In this document: positions 7,963-16,341 of the stretch, piece by piece | Numbering within the stretch: position 1 is the first letter of the stretch | How the letters are laid out: each line of letters starts with the position of its first letter | Assembly (NCBI GenBank): GCA_902801585.1 | Contig: CADCIU010000003.1 | Location: forward strand, 1-64,000 | DNA length: 64,000 bases | Reading direction: 5' to 3' | Source: an uncultured Lachnospiraceae bacterium | GTDB taxonomy: Bacteria > Bacillota_A > Clostridia > Lachnospirales > Lachnospiraceae | The notes under the pieces: model-generated | What the model was told of the DNA's origin: nothing | The model's database searches: none | Seen by the model: only the letters and a program-made list of their open reading frames with translations | Translations under genes and position numbers: made by a program

Positions 7963-8751
7963 TCACAGCGTGATCGCCAGGATCTTCTCGGAAACAACGA
8001 GCGCTGCCAGATACGCTGCAAGACAGATGCTCATGAACACGATGCCCTCCGGATTGTGATAGAGCACATCGAAGAATCCCGGGGAAGTGATCCCTATATA
8101 GAAGATGATCATAAACGGCGTTACATCCATAATCCTCTGTTCCAGGCGGCGGTTGCCCAGCATGATGCGGATCTCGTTTTCCACGTCCAGCCGCTCCTCG
8201 ATCAGGGCCGATGTTCTCGCCAGGATCTCGACCATATTTCCTCCCCCTCGCTTGGCGATCCGGAACACTTCCGCAAATTCCCGGATCTCCTCTGTCCCGG
8301 CGCGCCCGGCAAAATCGTCCAGCAGCGTTTCCAGAGGGATCCTGTTGTCGAGACCGTTGACGACCCTGTTCAGTTCTATGCAGACAGGTGCCCCTTCTCC
8401 ATATTCATACAGCATCTCACTGCAGCCTTCGCGGAAAGCGTTTTCCGGAGAATCTCCTGCCCGGAGCGCATTGTTCACACTTGCAAGCGCATCTCTGAAC
8501 TGCGCCGACAGGATCATCTTTTCGTTCTTCCGCCTCTCCTCCACCCTGTATATACTGTAGGGAATGCAGATCGGAGAGAGTATGATCACTGCTGCATAGG
8601 ACTGATAGAACAGCCATGCGATCACCGCCGCGATCCCCAATCCTTCCAGAATATACAAGAGCCCTCTGTCAGACAGAAATGCCCGCCCTTTCAAATTTAA
8701 ACCTGTGAGTGATCTCGTTCTCTTTTTCCCAACAGCCGATGATCCTGCCAT
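7963..8751 (-). CDS. TadB-like type II secretion F-domain membrane protein
   Basis: About 262 residues with an N-terminal helix pair (LLYILEGLGIAAVIAWLF), a cytoplasmic four-helix T2SSF domain (LRAGDSPENAFREG, IAKRGGGNMVEIL, both typical of TadB) and two C-terminal membrane helices. It pairs with TadC as the Flp pilus platform. The chosen ATG at 8751 has GGGAG four bases ahead and overlaps the end of tadA by 83 bases, which is larger than usual; a later non-ATG start near 8690 is possible. Gap to tadC is 43 bases, consistent with one operon. Confidence 0.85.
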   Translation of the reverse strand: MAGSSAVGKKRTRSLTGLNLKGRAFLSDRGLLYILEGLGIAAVIAWLFYQSYAAVIILSPICIPYSIYRVEERRKNEKMILSAQFRDALASVNNALRAGDSPENAFREGCSEMLYEYGEGAPVCIELNRVVNGLDNRIPLETLLDDFAGRAGTEEIREFAEVFRIAKRGGGNMVEILARTSALIEERLDVENEIRIMLGNRRLEQRIMDVTPFMIIFYIGITSPGFFDVLYHNPEGIVFMSICLAAYLAALVVSEKILAITL

Positions 8752-9901
8752 CTTTTTCTCCCGTTTCTCTGAATCTGTACAGTGCAGACAATTTAATCTG
8801 CCCCTCCTCCATTCCCGTGACTTCCACAACTTCCAGCAGTTTACGGCTCCTGTCACGGAGTCTGCCAAGATGGACGATCATATCGATCCCCGAGCTCAGC
8901 TGACCTCTCACCGCGGATATGGGCAGTTCCATCCCCATTAAGATCATTGTCTCAAGTCTCGAGAGCATATCCGCGGCACTGTTGGCATGACCGGTGCTCA
9001 TGCTGCCGTCGTGTCCTGTATTCATCGCCTGGATCATATCGATCGCCTCAGGCCCCCTAACCTCGCCGACAATAATTCGGTCCGGGCGCATTCGCAGGCT
9101 CGATTTGATCAGGTCCCTGATCGTGATCGGTCTGCAGCCCTCCACGTTCGCATTTCTTGCCTCGAGCTGCACAAGGTTAGGAACGTGCCGGATCTGCAGC
9201 TCCGCATTGTCCTCAATCGTGATGACCCTCTCATCGTTCCCGATGCAGTCCGACATGACATTGAGAAATGTCGTCTTTCCCGAGCCTGTTCCGCCGCTTA
9301 TGAAAATGTTGAGTCCGGCCTTGACGCATTTTGCCAGAAACGCCGATACTTCCTCAGAAATGGATCCGAAATGAAGGAGGTCCTCCATTGTGATCGGCTT
9401 TTGCGGAAAACGGCGGATCGTCAGGATCGGACCGTTCACTGCGACCGGATGCAGGACCACATTGACGCGATCCCCGTTCGCAAGTCTGCAGTCCACGATG
9501 GGAGACGAGGTGTTCACCACGCGATTTGACTCGCCAACAATTTGCTGTATGACGTCCTCAAGTTTGCCCATCGAGGAAAACACAGCCTTGCATGGACGCA
9601 GTTCCCCGGCCTTTTCGATGAATATGGAGTTCGGTCCGTTGACCATGATCTCCGTGATCTGCGGATCCTCGACAAGTTCCTGAAGGACGTCCAGGCGACG
9701 TATGGAATGAAAGAGATCCTGCCGCAGTTTCTTTTTTTCTTCCACTGACAGGTTTTCCAGCATTGCGGGCACGCTGCTCGTAATGTGGTCGTCGATCAGG
9801 TCAAGGACCTCTTTGTCCTCCACTTTCCGGGAAAAGTCGATCCTACTCATGATCCTCTCTCTGAGCGCATCTCTGGATGCCAGATACACGCTTGTACTCA
9901 T
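8669..9901 (-). CDS. tadA: TadA/CpaF secretion ATPase
   Basis: 410 residues. A GspE/VirB11-type ATPase: Walker A GGTGSGKTT with Lys209, an Asp box and ITIEDNAELQ, Walker B-like RPDRIIVGEVRGPEA, and the His box MNTGHDGSMSTGHAN. The N-terminal domain contains ITEIMVNGPNSIFIE, typical of CpaF. The enzyme powers Flp pilin assembly at the cytoplasmic face of TadB/TadC. ATG at 9901 has GGAGGG upstream and overlaps the previous gene's stop by 4 bases, so the two are probably translationally coupled. All key motifs are intact. Confidence 0.95.
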   Translation of the reverse strand: MSTSVYLASRDALRERIMSRIDFSRKVEDKEVLDLIDDHITSSVPAMLENLSVEEKKKLRQDLFHSIRRLDVLQELVEDPQITEIMVNGPNSIFIEKAGELRPCKAVFSSMGKLEDVIQQIVGESNRVVNTSSPIVDCRLANGDRVNVVLHPVAVNGPILTIRRFPQKPITMEDLLHFGSISEEVSAFLAKCVKAGLNIFISGGTGSGKTTFLNVMSDCIGNDERVITIEDNAELQIRHVPNLVQLEARNANVEGCRPITIRDLIKSSLRMRPDRIIVGEVRGPEAIDMIQAMNTGHDGSMSTGHANSAADMLSRLETMILMGMELPISAVRGQLSSGIDMIVHLGRLRDRSRKLLEVVEVTGMEEGQIKLSALYRFRETGEKDGRIIGCWEKENEITHRFKFERAGISV

Positions 9902-10920
9902 AACCGTCCCTCCTCGTCGATGATCCTTTGTACACAATCTGCCAGTTCTCCGTGCGTCAGGGTCATGAGATTCCCCGGCAGTTCGCGGAAAACCGGAAGA
10001 CGGCACCGGCGTGTCTTCATAAAGATATCTTCATACTGTGTGCTTTTTAATACCTCTTCATACTGACGGAGCTTGGCCTGGGAAATGCCGTCCTCTCTGG
10101 TGATCGTGAAGACGTAGTCGCACTGCCTGAGGATCTCCAGTACGCCTTCCGCCTGCTCTGTCAGGTCCAGGATGCAGTACTCGTAATCCGTCACCTTCTC
10201 GATCGTCTTGAACAGGTCCATCCACTGTTCCGCTTTGATCGATCGCAGCTGTATGAAGGACTTCATCGGCGGCAGAAAATCCAGTCCCCCCGCATTCTCC
10301 GTCATCAGGCGGAGCTGTCCTGCCAGCTTTTCTCTCGCGCAGTCGTTAAAATACAGAAGATCGCTCACGCTGCCCCGGAAGGTCCGGTCCAACAGGATCT
10401 CCAGCCCCGAATATGCCTCGAAGTTGAGGTAAAGGGCCGGGGCTCTGCGGGACAAAAGCTGTCCCATGCAGAACGCAAATGTCGTCTGGAGGCACCTTGT
10501 GACCGGAGAATACACGCCGATCAGCTTCATGGGATTCCCGTGTCTGACCGTCTGCGGAAGGGCCTCCTCCTCGGAAGACATGCACATCTCCTGTATTTTG
10601 CCGCAAATGTGCTCCACCGACTGGTACTTGCTCATATTCTCCGGTTTCTCCATGTAGGTGCTGCTCTCGTTCAGCAGCAGGATGTTCTCAAAACCGGCGG
10701 TTTCCAGTTCCTGCGAGTACTCGGATTCGGCGATCACCAAAAGCCTGGTCGTCTCCGGGGATTCAACTGCCAAAAACATCTCGCGGCTCGAATACAAGTA
10801 GATCTCAAACGGCAGATTTGCTGCGCTTCGCAGGTACTCCATCAGGTGTTCCCCGTAAGAGCGCTCTCTGTCACAGATACAGATCCTGCGGACCCGGTTC
10901 AGACGGCCGGAAACAGACAT
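9898..10920 (-). CDS. TadZ/CpaE-like protein with degenerate P-loop
   Basis: 340 residues. An N-terminal receiver-like region (RRICICDRERSYGEHLMEYL onward) is followed by a ParA/MinD-like domain from about residue 150, the TadZ/CpaE layout for positioning pilus machinery. The place of the deviant Walker A motif reads GVYSPVTRCLQTT, without the Lys and Gly residues of KGGxGKT, so ATP binding is doubtful. The later Asp-containing strand EYCILDLTEQ is recognisable. ATG at 10920 has AAAGGAGG six bases ahead. Position directly before tadA supports the assignment despite weak motifs. Confidence 0.72.
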   Translation of the reverse strand: MSVSGRLNRVRRICICDRERSYGEHLMEYLRSAANLPFEIYLYSSREMFLAVESPETTRLLVIAESEYSQELETAGFENILLLNESSTYMEKPENMSKYQSVEHICGKIQEMCMSSEEEALPQTVRHGNPMKLIGVYSPVTRCLQTTFAFCMGQLLSRRAPALYLNFEAYSGLEILLDRTFRGSVSDLLYFNDCAREKLAGQLRLMTENAGGLDFLPPMKSFIQLRSIKAEQWMDLFKTIEKVTDYEYCILDLTEQAEGVLEILRQCDYVFTITREDGISQAKLRQYEEVLKSTQYEDIFMKTRRCRLPVFRELPGNLMTLTHGELADCVQRIIDEEGRL

Positions 10921-10961
10921 GAAAGGCCTCCTTTCATTAAACAATTATGCTGGTCAAAATA

Positions 10962-11411
10962 TCAAAACAGGGCAGGGCTCTGTATTCCAAGCTGCTCCAG
11001 AAGCAGACAGAGCACGGCGCTGATGCCTACCGGCACCGCGAAATGAACGGTTCGGGACGGATCCCGATATCTGATCAGCAGAATCGCGGAGAACACCGCA
11101 CCGATCAGAAATGAAAGAATAAAACTGACTATATACCACTGCACGCCCATGAACGGAACTAATGCTGCCAAAAGCTTGATATCGCCCGCCCCCAGGCCCC
11201 CCGCTCTCCAGAACGGGAACAGAAGGGCAACGGTCAGGGCCATCGTCCCAAGCACTTCCGGGATCCTTTCCGGTGTGCTGACTGCCTGCAGCCACATGCC
11301 GGCTGCCAGCATTGCGAGGATCATCGAATTGAAGACTCTTCCTCTCCACAGGTCAGCTCCTGCGGCAGCTGCCGCAAACAGCAGCAGCAGGATCCTTCCG
11401 CCTTCGGTCAT
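10962..11411 (-). CDS. tadV: A24 prepilin peptidase, first gene of the tad operon
   Basis: 149 residues, with about six hydrophobic segments and the two catalytic aspartates, D in GADLWRGRVFN near residue 20 and D in GLGAGDIKLLAAL near residue 78; GxGD is the hallmark of prepilin peptidases. It would cut the leader of the Flp pilin. ATG at 11411 follows GGAGGAAGGGGGTGA, a strong ribosome binding region. It leads the tad operon behind a good promoter, 41 bases before the TadZ-like gene. Confidence 0.92.
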   Translation of the reverse strand: MTEGGRILLLLFAAAAAGADLWRGRVFNSMILAMLAAGMWLQAVSTPERIPEVLGTMALTVALLFPFWRAGGLGAGDIKLLAALVPFMGVQWYIVSFILSFLIGAVFSAILLIRYRDPSRTVHFAVPVGISAVLCLLLEQLGIQSPALF

Positions 11412-11445
11412 TGGCTTCACCCCCTTCCTCCGGCTGGTGAAACCG

Positions 11446-11475
11446 ATTATAAACAAGCTTTTGACACCGCATCAA
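11446..11475 (-). promoter_or_regulatory. Sigma-A promoter of the tad operon
   Basis: On the minus strand TTGATG (11470-11475), 18 bases, TATAAT (11446-11451). It lies about 35 bases before the first tad start codon. No further promoter of this quality was seen inside the 10-kb operon. Confidence 0.7.
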
Positions 11476-11802
11476 CCCCGTTTCAGAAGGTTTTCCATCT
11501 TTGTGAGAATAGCCGAAACTGAGCGGTATTTCCGCTTTACTTTCCCGGAAAATCCTGTTTTTTCCATGCCTTGAAGCTTCCAAAAACGGTACAGCAACGC
11601 GGGCGATCCGCCTTTTTTCTCTCACTTTTTTGACCGTCCTGCTCGCTTCCCGAACAGAAAAACCGGGCATCCATGTCTTTCCGGCCGACCTGTTTTGGTG
11701 GCTTTTCCGCTGATGACGCCGTCGCTCTCCCGCTGCCTGCTGCAAAGCGCCGCACAAACGAGAAAGTGCCGTGAGCCTGTTTCATGTGCTGCTTAATTCT
11801 CA
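11476..11802. other. Intergenic stretch between the tad and rubredoxin promoters
   Basis: About 330 bases between divergent promoters. The open frames here have unlikely composition (Lys/Arg-rich, no ribosome binding site) and are judged spurious. No clear hairpin or repeat was seen. Confidence 0.4.
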
Positions 11803-11831
11803 TTGCAACCGCTATAGCCATCTTATATAAT
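11803..11831 (+). promoter_or_regulatory. Sigma-A promoter of rubredoxin
   Basis: TTGCAA (11803-11808), 17-base spacer, TATAAT (11826-11831). The start codon is about 80 bases further on, leaving a leader of roughly 70 bases. Confidence 0.75.
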
Positions 11832-11910
11832 GGAATCATCTCTTATGGGGATAATGAACATTTTTTTAATAACCGGCCTTCTCTTGAGAGGGCAGAAAAA
11901 GGAGAAAACT

Positions 11911-12072
11911 ATGGCTAAATTCGAATGCACTGTCTGCGGCTATATCTACGACGAAGAAGTCGGCGATCCCGATAACGGAATCGAGCCCGGCACTCTGTTT
12001 GCTGATCTTCCCGATGATTGGGAGTGTCCTCTCTGCAGCGTCGGCAAGGAAGACTTCGAAGAAGTATCCTGA
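11911..12072 (+). CDS. Rubredoxin
   Basis: 53 residues, the classical size. Cys6, Cys9, Cys39 and Cys42 in CTVCGY and CPLCSVGK form the one-iron centre, with the conserved aromatic and acidic residues between ([16 protein letters not shown]). A one-electron carrier in the cytoplasm, in anaerobes commonly serving peroxide or superoxide reduction. ATG at 11911 follows AAAGGAG at good spacing; the longer open frame upstream has no support. It is monocistronic, with its own promoter and terminator. No rubrerythrin or superoxide reductase lies in the window. Confidence 0.97.
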   Translation: MAKFECTVCGYIYDEEVGDPDNGIEPGTLFADLPDDWECPLCSVGKEDFEEVS

Positions 12073-12091
12073 CGATCACTGATCGCATTAC

Positions 12092-12121
12092 AAAAGCCCG
12101 TGCGTGACCGCACGGGCTTTT
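12092..12121. terminator. Bidirectional terminator between rubredoxin and LDH-family gene
   Basis: A perfect 13-bp stem, AAAAGCCCGTGCG and CGCACGGGCTTTT, with the four-base loop TGAC. A-rich on one side and T-rich on the other, so it can stop transcription from both converging genes. Confidence 0.9.
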
Positions 12122-12167
12122 CATGTGTACAGCTTTATTCAGAGCTGTTATTAAACGATATTCAATA

Positions 12168-13124
12168 TTATCTCGCTTCTCCGAATACGTCGTCGACGAT
12201 CGCCTTGACGGTCGCTGCCGTTTTTCTGAGCTCGTCAAGTTCATCCTCGCTCATCTCCAGCGGCACAAGGCACTCCACGCCGTCTTTGCCGACGATCGCG
12301 GGCATACTCAGTGCAAGTCCGTCAATATCGAAGGCGCCGTACATCAGACTCGAAACGGGCAGTACGGATTTCTCATCGCGAACGATCGCTTCGCAGACTC
12401 TGCGGACGCCCATCGCGATCCCGTAATAAGCGGCTTTCTTTCTCCGGGTGATGACGTCATTGCTCGTCCTGACTTCCCTGGACACTTCTTCAAAGTAATC
12501 TGTCGGATCAGGATATCCGCGCATCTCGCAGAACTCACGGATCGGAATACCGGATACCGTCGCGCTGCTCCAGATGGTCACTTCACCGTTGCCCTGCTCG
12601 CCGACCATGTATGCGTGAATATTGCGCGCATCCACGTTGAGTTTCTCGCTGAGGAGATATCTGAGTCTGGCGGTATCAAGAACGGTGCCGATTCCGAGGA
12701 TTCGTCCTTCCGCCCATCCGCTGATCTTCAGTGCCGCGTAGGTGAGAATGTCGACGGGATTCGCAACGACCAGCATGATGCCTTCGCTGTTTCTCTTCGC
12801 GATCTCAGGAATAACATTCTTGAATATAGCGACATTCTTTTTCACCAGGTCCAGCCTTGTATCGTCACGTCTCTGTGAGGCCGCAGCCGTCACAATGATG
12901 ATCGCCGCATCTGCAAGATCATCATACGTTCCTGCATAGATCTTCATCGGTCTTGAAAAAGTGAGGCCCTGCGCAATATCCATTGCCTCGCCTTCCGCTT
13001 TCTCGGGATATGCATCGATCAAAACCATTTCCGTAAACAGGCCGCTCTGCATCAGCGCAAAACAGGACGCCGCACCCGCAGAACCACATCCAACCATTGC
13101 TACTTTCCTCTGATTTAATGCCAT
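12168..13124 (-). CDS. Lactate/malate dehydrogenase family protein lacking the catalytic His
   Basis: 318 residues with an NAD-binding Rossmann start (VAMVGCGSAG), the ANPVDILTY strand and TVLDTARLRYLL, whose Asp150 and Arg153 match the proton-relay Asp and substrate-binding Arg. The mobile loop ASQRRDDTRLD keeps the Gln that selects lactate and the Arg that polarises the carbonyl. The normally invariant GEHGDSE is GEQGNGE here: Gln177 (codon CAG at 12594-12596) replaces the acid/base His. The protein is otherwise complete and in frame. ATG at 13124 has GGAGGAGG eight bases upstream. It may have lost lactate turnover, use another mechanism, or act on another 2-oxo substrate; the usual label L-lactate dehydrogenase should be treated with caution. 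Confidence 0.85.
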   Translation of the reverse strand: MALNQRKVAMVGCGSAGAASCFALMQSGLFTEMVLIDAYPEKAEGEAMDIAQGLTFSRPMKIYAGTYDDLADAAIIIVTAAASQRRDDTRLDLVKKNVAIFKNVIPEIAKRNSEGIMLVVANPVDILTYAALKISGWAEGRILGIGTVLDTARLRYLLSEKLNVDARNIHAYMVGEQGNGEVTIWSSATVSGIPIREFCEMRGYPDPTDYFEEVSREVRTSNDVITRRKKAAYYGIAMGVRRVCEAIVRDEKSVLPVSSLMYGAFDIDGLALSMPAIVGKDGVECLVPLEMSEDELDELRKTAATVKAIVDDVFGEAR

Positions 13125-13225
13125 CTTTCGAACCTCCTCCAAAACATTGCATTTCATGTGGTTTACTAATATCCCGACTTTATGTATTCAGTTTACCGGC
13201 CGCCCCCAGCAGCCGGCGTTTCTGT

Positions 13226-13459
13226 TCATTCTGCAGCTGTCAGGCCAAGTTCATAATTGACATACTTGATCACTTCATCAGCATCGATGCCGTGGACCAT
13301 GCACGCATCCTTGAGCGATTCCATCTGGGCAGAGGGGCAGCCAATACAGCCCATCCCACAGTTCATCAGCACATATGCGGATTCCGGATACTGTCTCAGA
13401 ATATCTGCGATCAGCATCTCACCGTCGATCGGCTTCTTGCTGTTTTCTTCATTTGCCAT
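13226..13459 (-). CDS. DUF1858 redox-disulfide protein
   Basis: 77 residues matching the DUF1858 family (hybrid-cluster-protein-associated). The signature MNCGMGCIGCPSAQMESLKDAC holds three closely spaced Cys plus a fourth, followed by HGIDADEVIKYVN. Members are thought to be small thiol or metal-binding proteins of anaerobes; the exact reaction is unknown. ATG at 13459 has TGGAGGAA upstream. Its own promoter overlaps the end of the zinc permease gene. The LDH-family gene lies about 100 bases downstream on the same strand and may be cotranscribed. Confidence 0.88.
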   Translation of the reverse strand: MANEENSKKPIDGEMLIADILRQYPESAYVLMNCGMGCIGCPSAQMESLKDACMVHGIDADEVIKYVNYELGLTAAE

Positions 13460-13506
13460 GATTCATTCCTCCAAATAACACATATATTAAATACTCTGTA
13501 ATTGTA

Positions 13507-13534
13507 ATTATATTTATTTCCTGTCACTTTGCAA
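13507..13534 (-). promoter_or_regulatory. Sigma-A promoter of the DUF1858 gene
   Basis: TTGCAA (13529-13534), 16-base spacer, TATAAT (13507-13512) on the minus strand. The -35 lies inside the last codons of the metal permease gene. Confidence 0.65.
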
Positions 13535-14350
13535 GCACTCCCTGCCCTTCTGCACCCCTGTGAACAAAATGAACGCCGCAATGTTGCACAGGACGATGCT
13601 GGCTCCCGTCGGCGCCGCGTACAGATAAGAAATGATCAGTCCGGTCACAAGGCAGACCGCCGAAACGATGGCCGAAGAGATCATGACCGAGCGGAAGGTA
13701 ACGCAGGTCCTCATACTGGTGACGGCCGGAAAGACCACAAGACTCGAGATCAGGAGCGACCCCATCATCCTCATTCCGATCACGATGACCAGCGCTGTCA
13801 AAAGAGCGATCACCATGTTGTATAATCCCGCATTGAGCCCGGTCGCTCGCGCGAACGTCTCATCGAAGGTGACGGCGAAGATCCGATGATAGAAGAACAC
13901 GAACAGGGTCAGTATCACGGCAGACACAACGCCTGTCAGCGCCACATCTTCCTGCGACATGCTCAAAATACTGCCGAACAGGTAGTTATAGACATCTGTA
14001 TTCATTCCCGTCGTCATAGATACGACCATGACGCCCACCGCCAGTGCGCCTGTCGAGATCAGCGCGATCGCCGCATCTCCCTTGATCTTGCTGCTCTCCG
14101 AGAGCCGAAGGAGCAGAAAAGCCGCCGCGATCACAACAGGGATGGCCACTGCCAAAGGCGCCGCATTCATGGCGCTCGCAATGGCCAGTGCGCCAAAGCC
14201 CACGTGAGAGAGGCCGTCGCCGATCATCGAGTATCTCTTGAGCACCAGCGTGACACCAAGCACCGCCGCGCAGAGCGCCACGAGGACACCCATACACAGC
14301 GCCCGGACCATAAAGGGATATGTGAACATTTCTCCGATCAGATGAAGCAT
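13514..14350 (-). CDS. znuB: Zinc/manganese ABC transporter permease
   Basis: 278 residues with about eight to nine membrane helices and the ABC-3 family patterns YSMIGDGLSHVGFGALAIA and MRMMGSLLISSLVVFPAVT. It forms the membrane channel for a divalent metal delivered by the lipoprotein encoded upstream. ATG at 14350, 16 bases after the ATPase stop, has AGGGAG upstream. Context with a Fur-family regulator and a His-rich binding protein favours zinc, but manganese or iron uptake cannot be excluded from sequence. Confidence 0.92.
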   Translation of the reverse strand: MLHLIGEMFTYPFMVRALCMGVLVALCAAVLGVTLVLKRYSMIGDGLSHVGFGALAIASAMNAAPLAVAIPVVIAAAFLLLRLSESSKIKGDAAIALISTGALAVGVMVVSMTTGMNTDVYNYLFGSILSMSQEDVALTGVVSAVILTLFVFFYHRIFAVTFDETFARATGLNAGLYNMVIALLTALVIVIGMRMMGSLLISSLVVFPAVTSMRTCVTFRSVMISSAIVSAVCLVTGLIISYLYAAPTGASIVLCNIAAFILFTGVQKGRECLQSDRK

Positions 14351-14366
14351 CTCTTTTTCTCCCTTC

Positions 14367-15221
14367 TCAGCTCTTCTCCTGCGCCGGTTCCTTAATTTCC
14401 GTTTCTTTTATTGCTGCTTCCTTAGCTGCCGTTTCCTTTTTTGCCGTTTCCTTTTTTGCCCTTTTCTTCTCCGGCTGCGGAGCAGGCTTGTTCCAGATAT
14501 GCACTGCTTTGCCGCCGTCAGTAAAGCTGTGGTATGCCGCGCTGCGGCGGTATTCCTCCCGCGTGCCGAAAAAGAGCTGTCTGTCCTCGCCCAGATGCAG
14601 CACATGCGACGCATATCTCATCGCCGCCTGAAGATCGTGGGAGACCATGATCACCGTGATGCCCATCTCCCTGTTGATCCGCTCGATTAGTTTGTACATA
14701 TTGATCGTCACAAGAGGATCCAGTCCGGCGACCGGTTCGTCCAAAAGGATCACTTTCCGGGTCGCGCATAAGGCCCTCGCAAGGAGCACCCGCTGCTGCT
14801 GTCCGCCCGAGAGGTCGCGGTAGCAGCGATCCTTCAGGTCGGTGATCTCCAGCGCTTCCATATTGCGGGCCGCACGCTCTCTCTCCGCTTTCATATAAAA
14901 TGGCCGAAGGCCCATGCCCGACAGACACCCCGAAAGGACGACCTCGTTCACGCTGGCCGGAAAGTCCTTCTGCACCAGCGTCTGCTGCGGGAGGTATCCG
15001 ATCTGGTTCGCGCGCAGATCCTCTCCGAAATCCACGCTGCCCGCCGAGGGCTTCTTGAGTCCCAGCAGCCCTTTCATCAGCGTGCTCTTGCCGGCACCGT
15101 TCTCTCCCATGATGTAGAGATAATCGCCCTGCTCTATTTTGAAATTCACATTCTCCAGAACCGTCACGCCCTCATAGGCAAATGCCAGGTTGCTGCAGCT
15201 GATCAAACTCTTCTTACTCAT
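14367..15221 (-). CDS. znuC: Zinc/manganese ABC transporter ATP-binding protein
   Basis: 284 residues. Walker A GENGAGKSTLMKG, Q-loop, signature LSGGQQQR, Walker B VILLDEPVAGLD and the switch His in MVSHD are all present, as in ZnuC/MntB ATPases. The C-terminal 40 residues are an unusual Lys/Ala/Glu-rich tail built from short repeats (AKKET, AAKEA, IKETE), encoded by near-perfect 15-bp repeats at 14428-14457; it is not part of the normal fold. The ATG at 15221 has GAGGA upstream and overlaps the lipoprotein stop by eight bases, so translation is coupled. Confidence 0.93.
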   Translation of the reverse strand: MSKKSLISCSNLAFAYEGVTVLENVNFKIEQGDYLYIMGENGAGKSTLMKGLLGLKKPSAGSVDFGEDLRANQIGYLPQQTLVQKDFPASVNEVVLSGCLSGMGLRPFYMKAERERAARNMEALEITDLKDRCYRDLSGGQQQRVLLARALCATRKVILLDEPVAGLDPLVTINMYKLIERINREMGITVIMVSHDLQAAMRYASHVLHLGEDRQLFFGTREEYRRSAAYHSFTDGGKAVHIWNKPAPQPEKKRAKKETAKKETAAKEAAIKETEIKEPAQEKS

Positions 15222-16341
15222 TTGCGTCCTCATCTCTTGGGTCTCTCTCACCGAGCGCTTCCCTGACCGCTTCAAGATTATCGCGCATCAGAGACACGTA
15301 TGTTGCGCCGCTCTCCATCTGCTCCTTCGTCACGTTGTGACAGGAATGAAGTGTCCGCCCGGCCGCCCCCGAGCTCTCACAGATCGCCCGGGCTATGTTC
15401 CCATTTGAGAGCTCAATGTTAAAGACCACCGGGATCCGCTCCGACCTGACCTTGTCGATCAGAAAAGCGAGTGTCGATGCGCTGGGCTCCGATTCCGACG
15501 AACAGCCCGGAAATGCCGCATAATAATCCAGTCCGTATTCTATGGCAAAATAGCGAAACGGGAATCTGTCGCCGAAGACGAGCGTCCTGCGCTCCGCATT
15601 CTGAACGATCTGCCTGAGCTGCGCGTCGATCTCCAGCATCTGTTCTTCGTATGCGCGCGCGTTGGCGAGATACTGCTCTTTGTTCGCAGGATCGATCCGG
15701 GCCATCTCGGCGGCGATGCCCTCGGTGATCTCCGCCGCCTTTACCGGCGATGTCCACACATGCTCATCCGCCTCTTCGTGTTCTTCCTCGGAGGAATCTC
15801 CGCCGTGTGCGTGCTCCCCGTGATCTTCCGGCTCGCTGTGCTCCTCATGTCCATGGCCGTCCGCGCCTTCATTCAAGTCATGTTCGTGCTCTCCCCGCTC
15901 CTGCATCATTCCTTCCACGATCTCTTCTTCCACGGTATCCGTGAGATCGATCAGACGCAGCGTCTGCGGGCGCTTGTCTCCCATATTCTCCAGGATCCTG
16001 TCCACCCAGACATCATTTTCACCGCCCACGTAGATAAACAGGTCGCAGTTCTGGATCTCTTTGATATCGAGGGGCGTGGGCTCATAGGAATGCACTTCTT
16101 CGCCCGGAGAGAGCAGCATCCTGACGCTCGCCGGCTCCTCGGGTCCGGAGATCGCCCTGGCAAAATCATACGGCGGGAAGATCGTCGTCACGACCTTCAT
16201 GCGGCCGTCATCCGGCTCCTCCTCCTTAACCGCACATCCGGTCATGCTTGCGAGCACAAGGCACAGTGCTGTCAGAAGCGCCGATATGGAGAAGAGGAAT
16301 TCCCGCCGGCCTTTTCCCTTTTTTGACCTGCGCTCTCTCAT
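15214..16341 (-). CDS. znuA: Zinc-binding lipoprotein of the ABC transporter
   Basis: 375 residues. Lipoprotein signal with lipobox ASMTGC, then the cluster A-I metal-binding fold: VVTTIFPPYDFARAI, SPGEEVHSYEPTPLD with a ligand His, and EHVWTSPVKAAEIT. Between them lies a long His/Asp/Glu-rich loop (about 145-195, many HGH, EHE and EHD elements) typical of zinc rather than manganese receptors. It captures metal outside the membrane and passes it to the permease. ATG at 16341 overlaps the regulator stop by 4 bases. The loop is long for the family. Confidence 0.93.
   Translation of the reverse strand: MRERRSKKGKGRREFLFSISALLTALCLVLASMTGCAVKEEEPDDGRMKVVTTIFPPYDFARAISGPEEPASVRMLLSPGEEVHSYEPTPLDIKEIQNCDLFIYVGGENDVWVDRILENMGDKRPQTLRLIDLTDTVEEEIVEGMMQERGEHEHDLNEGADGHGHEEHSEPEDHGEHAHGGDSSEEEHEEADEHVWTSPVKAAEITEGIAAEMARIDPANKEQYLANARAYEEQMLEIDAQLRQIVQNAERRTLVFGDRFPFRYFAIEYGLDYYAAFPGCSSESEPSASTLAFLIDKVRSERIPVVFNIELSNGNIARAICESSGAAGRTLHSCHNVTKEQMESGATYVSLMRDNLEAVREALGERDPRDEDANE

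Noticed and set aside
11537..11839. Small minus-strand frame upstream of the tad operon
   Set aside because: Lys/Arg-rich, no ribosome binding site, and it runs over the rubredoxin promoter.
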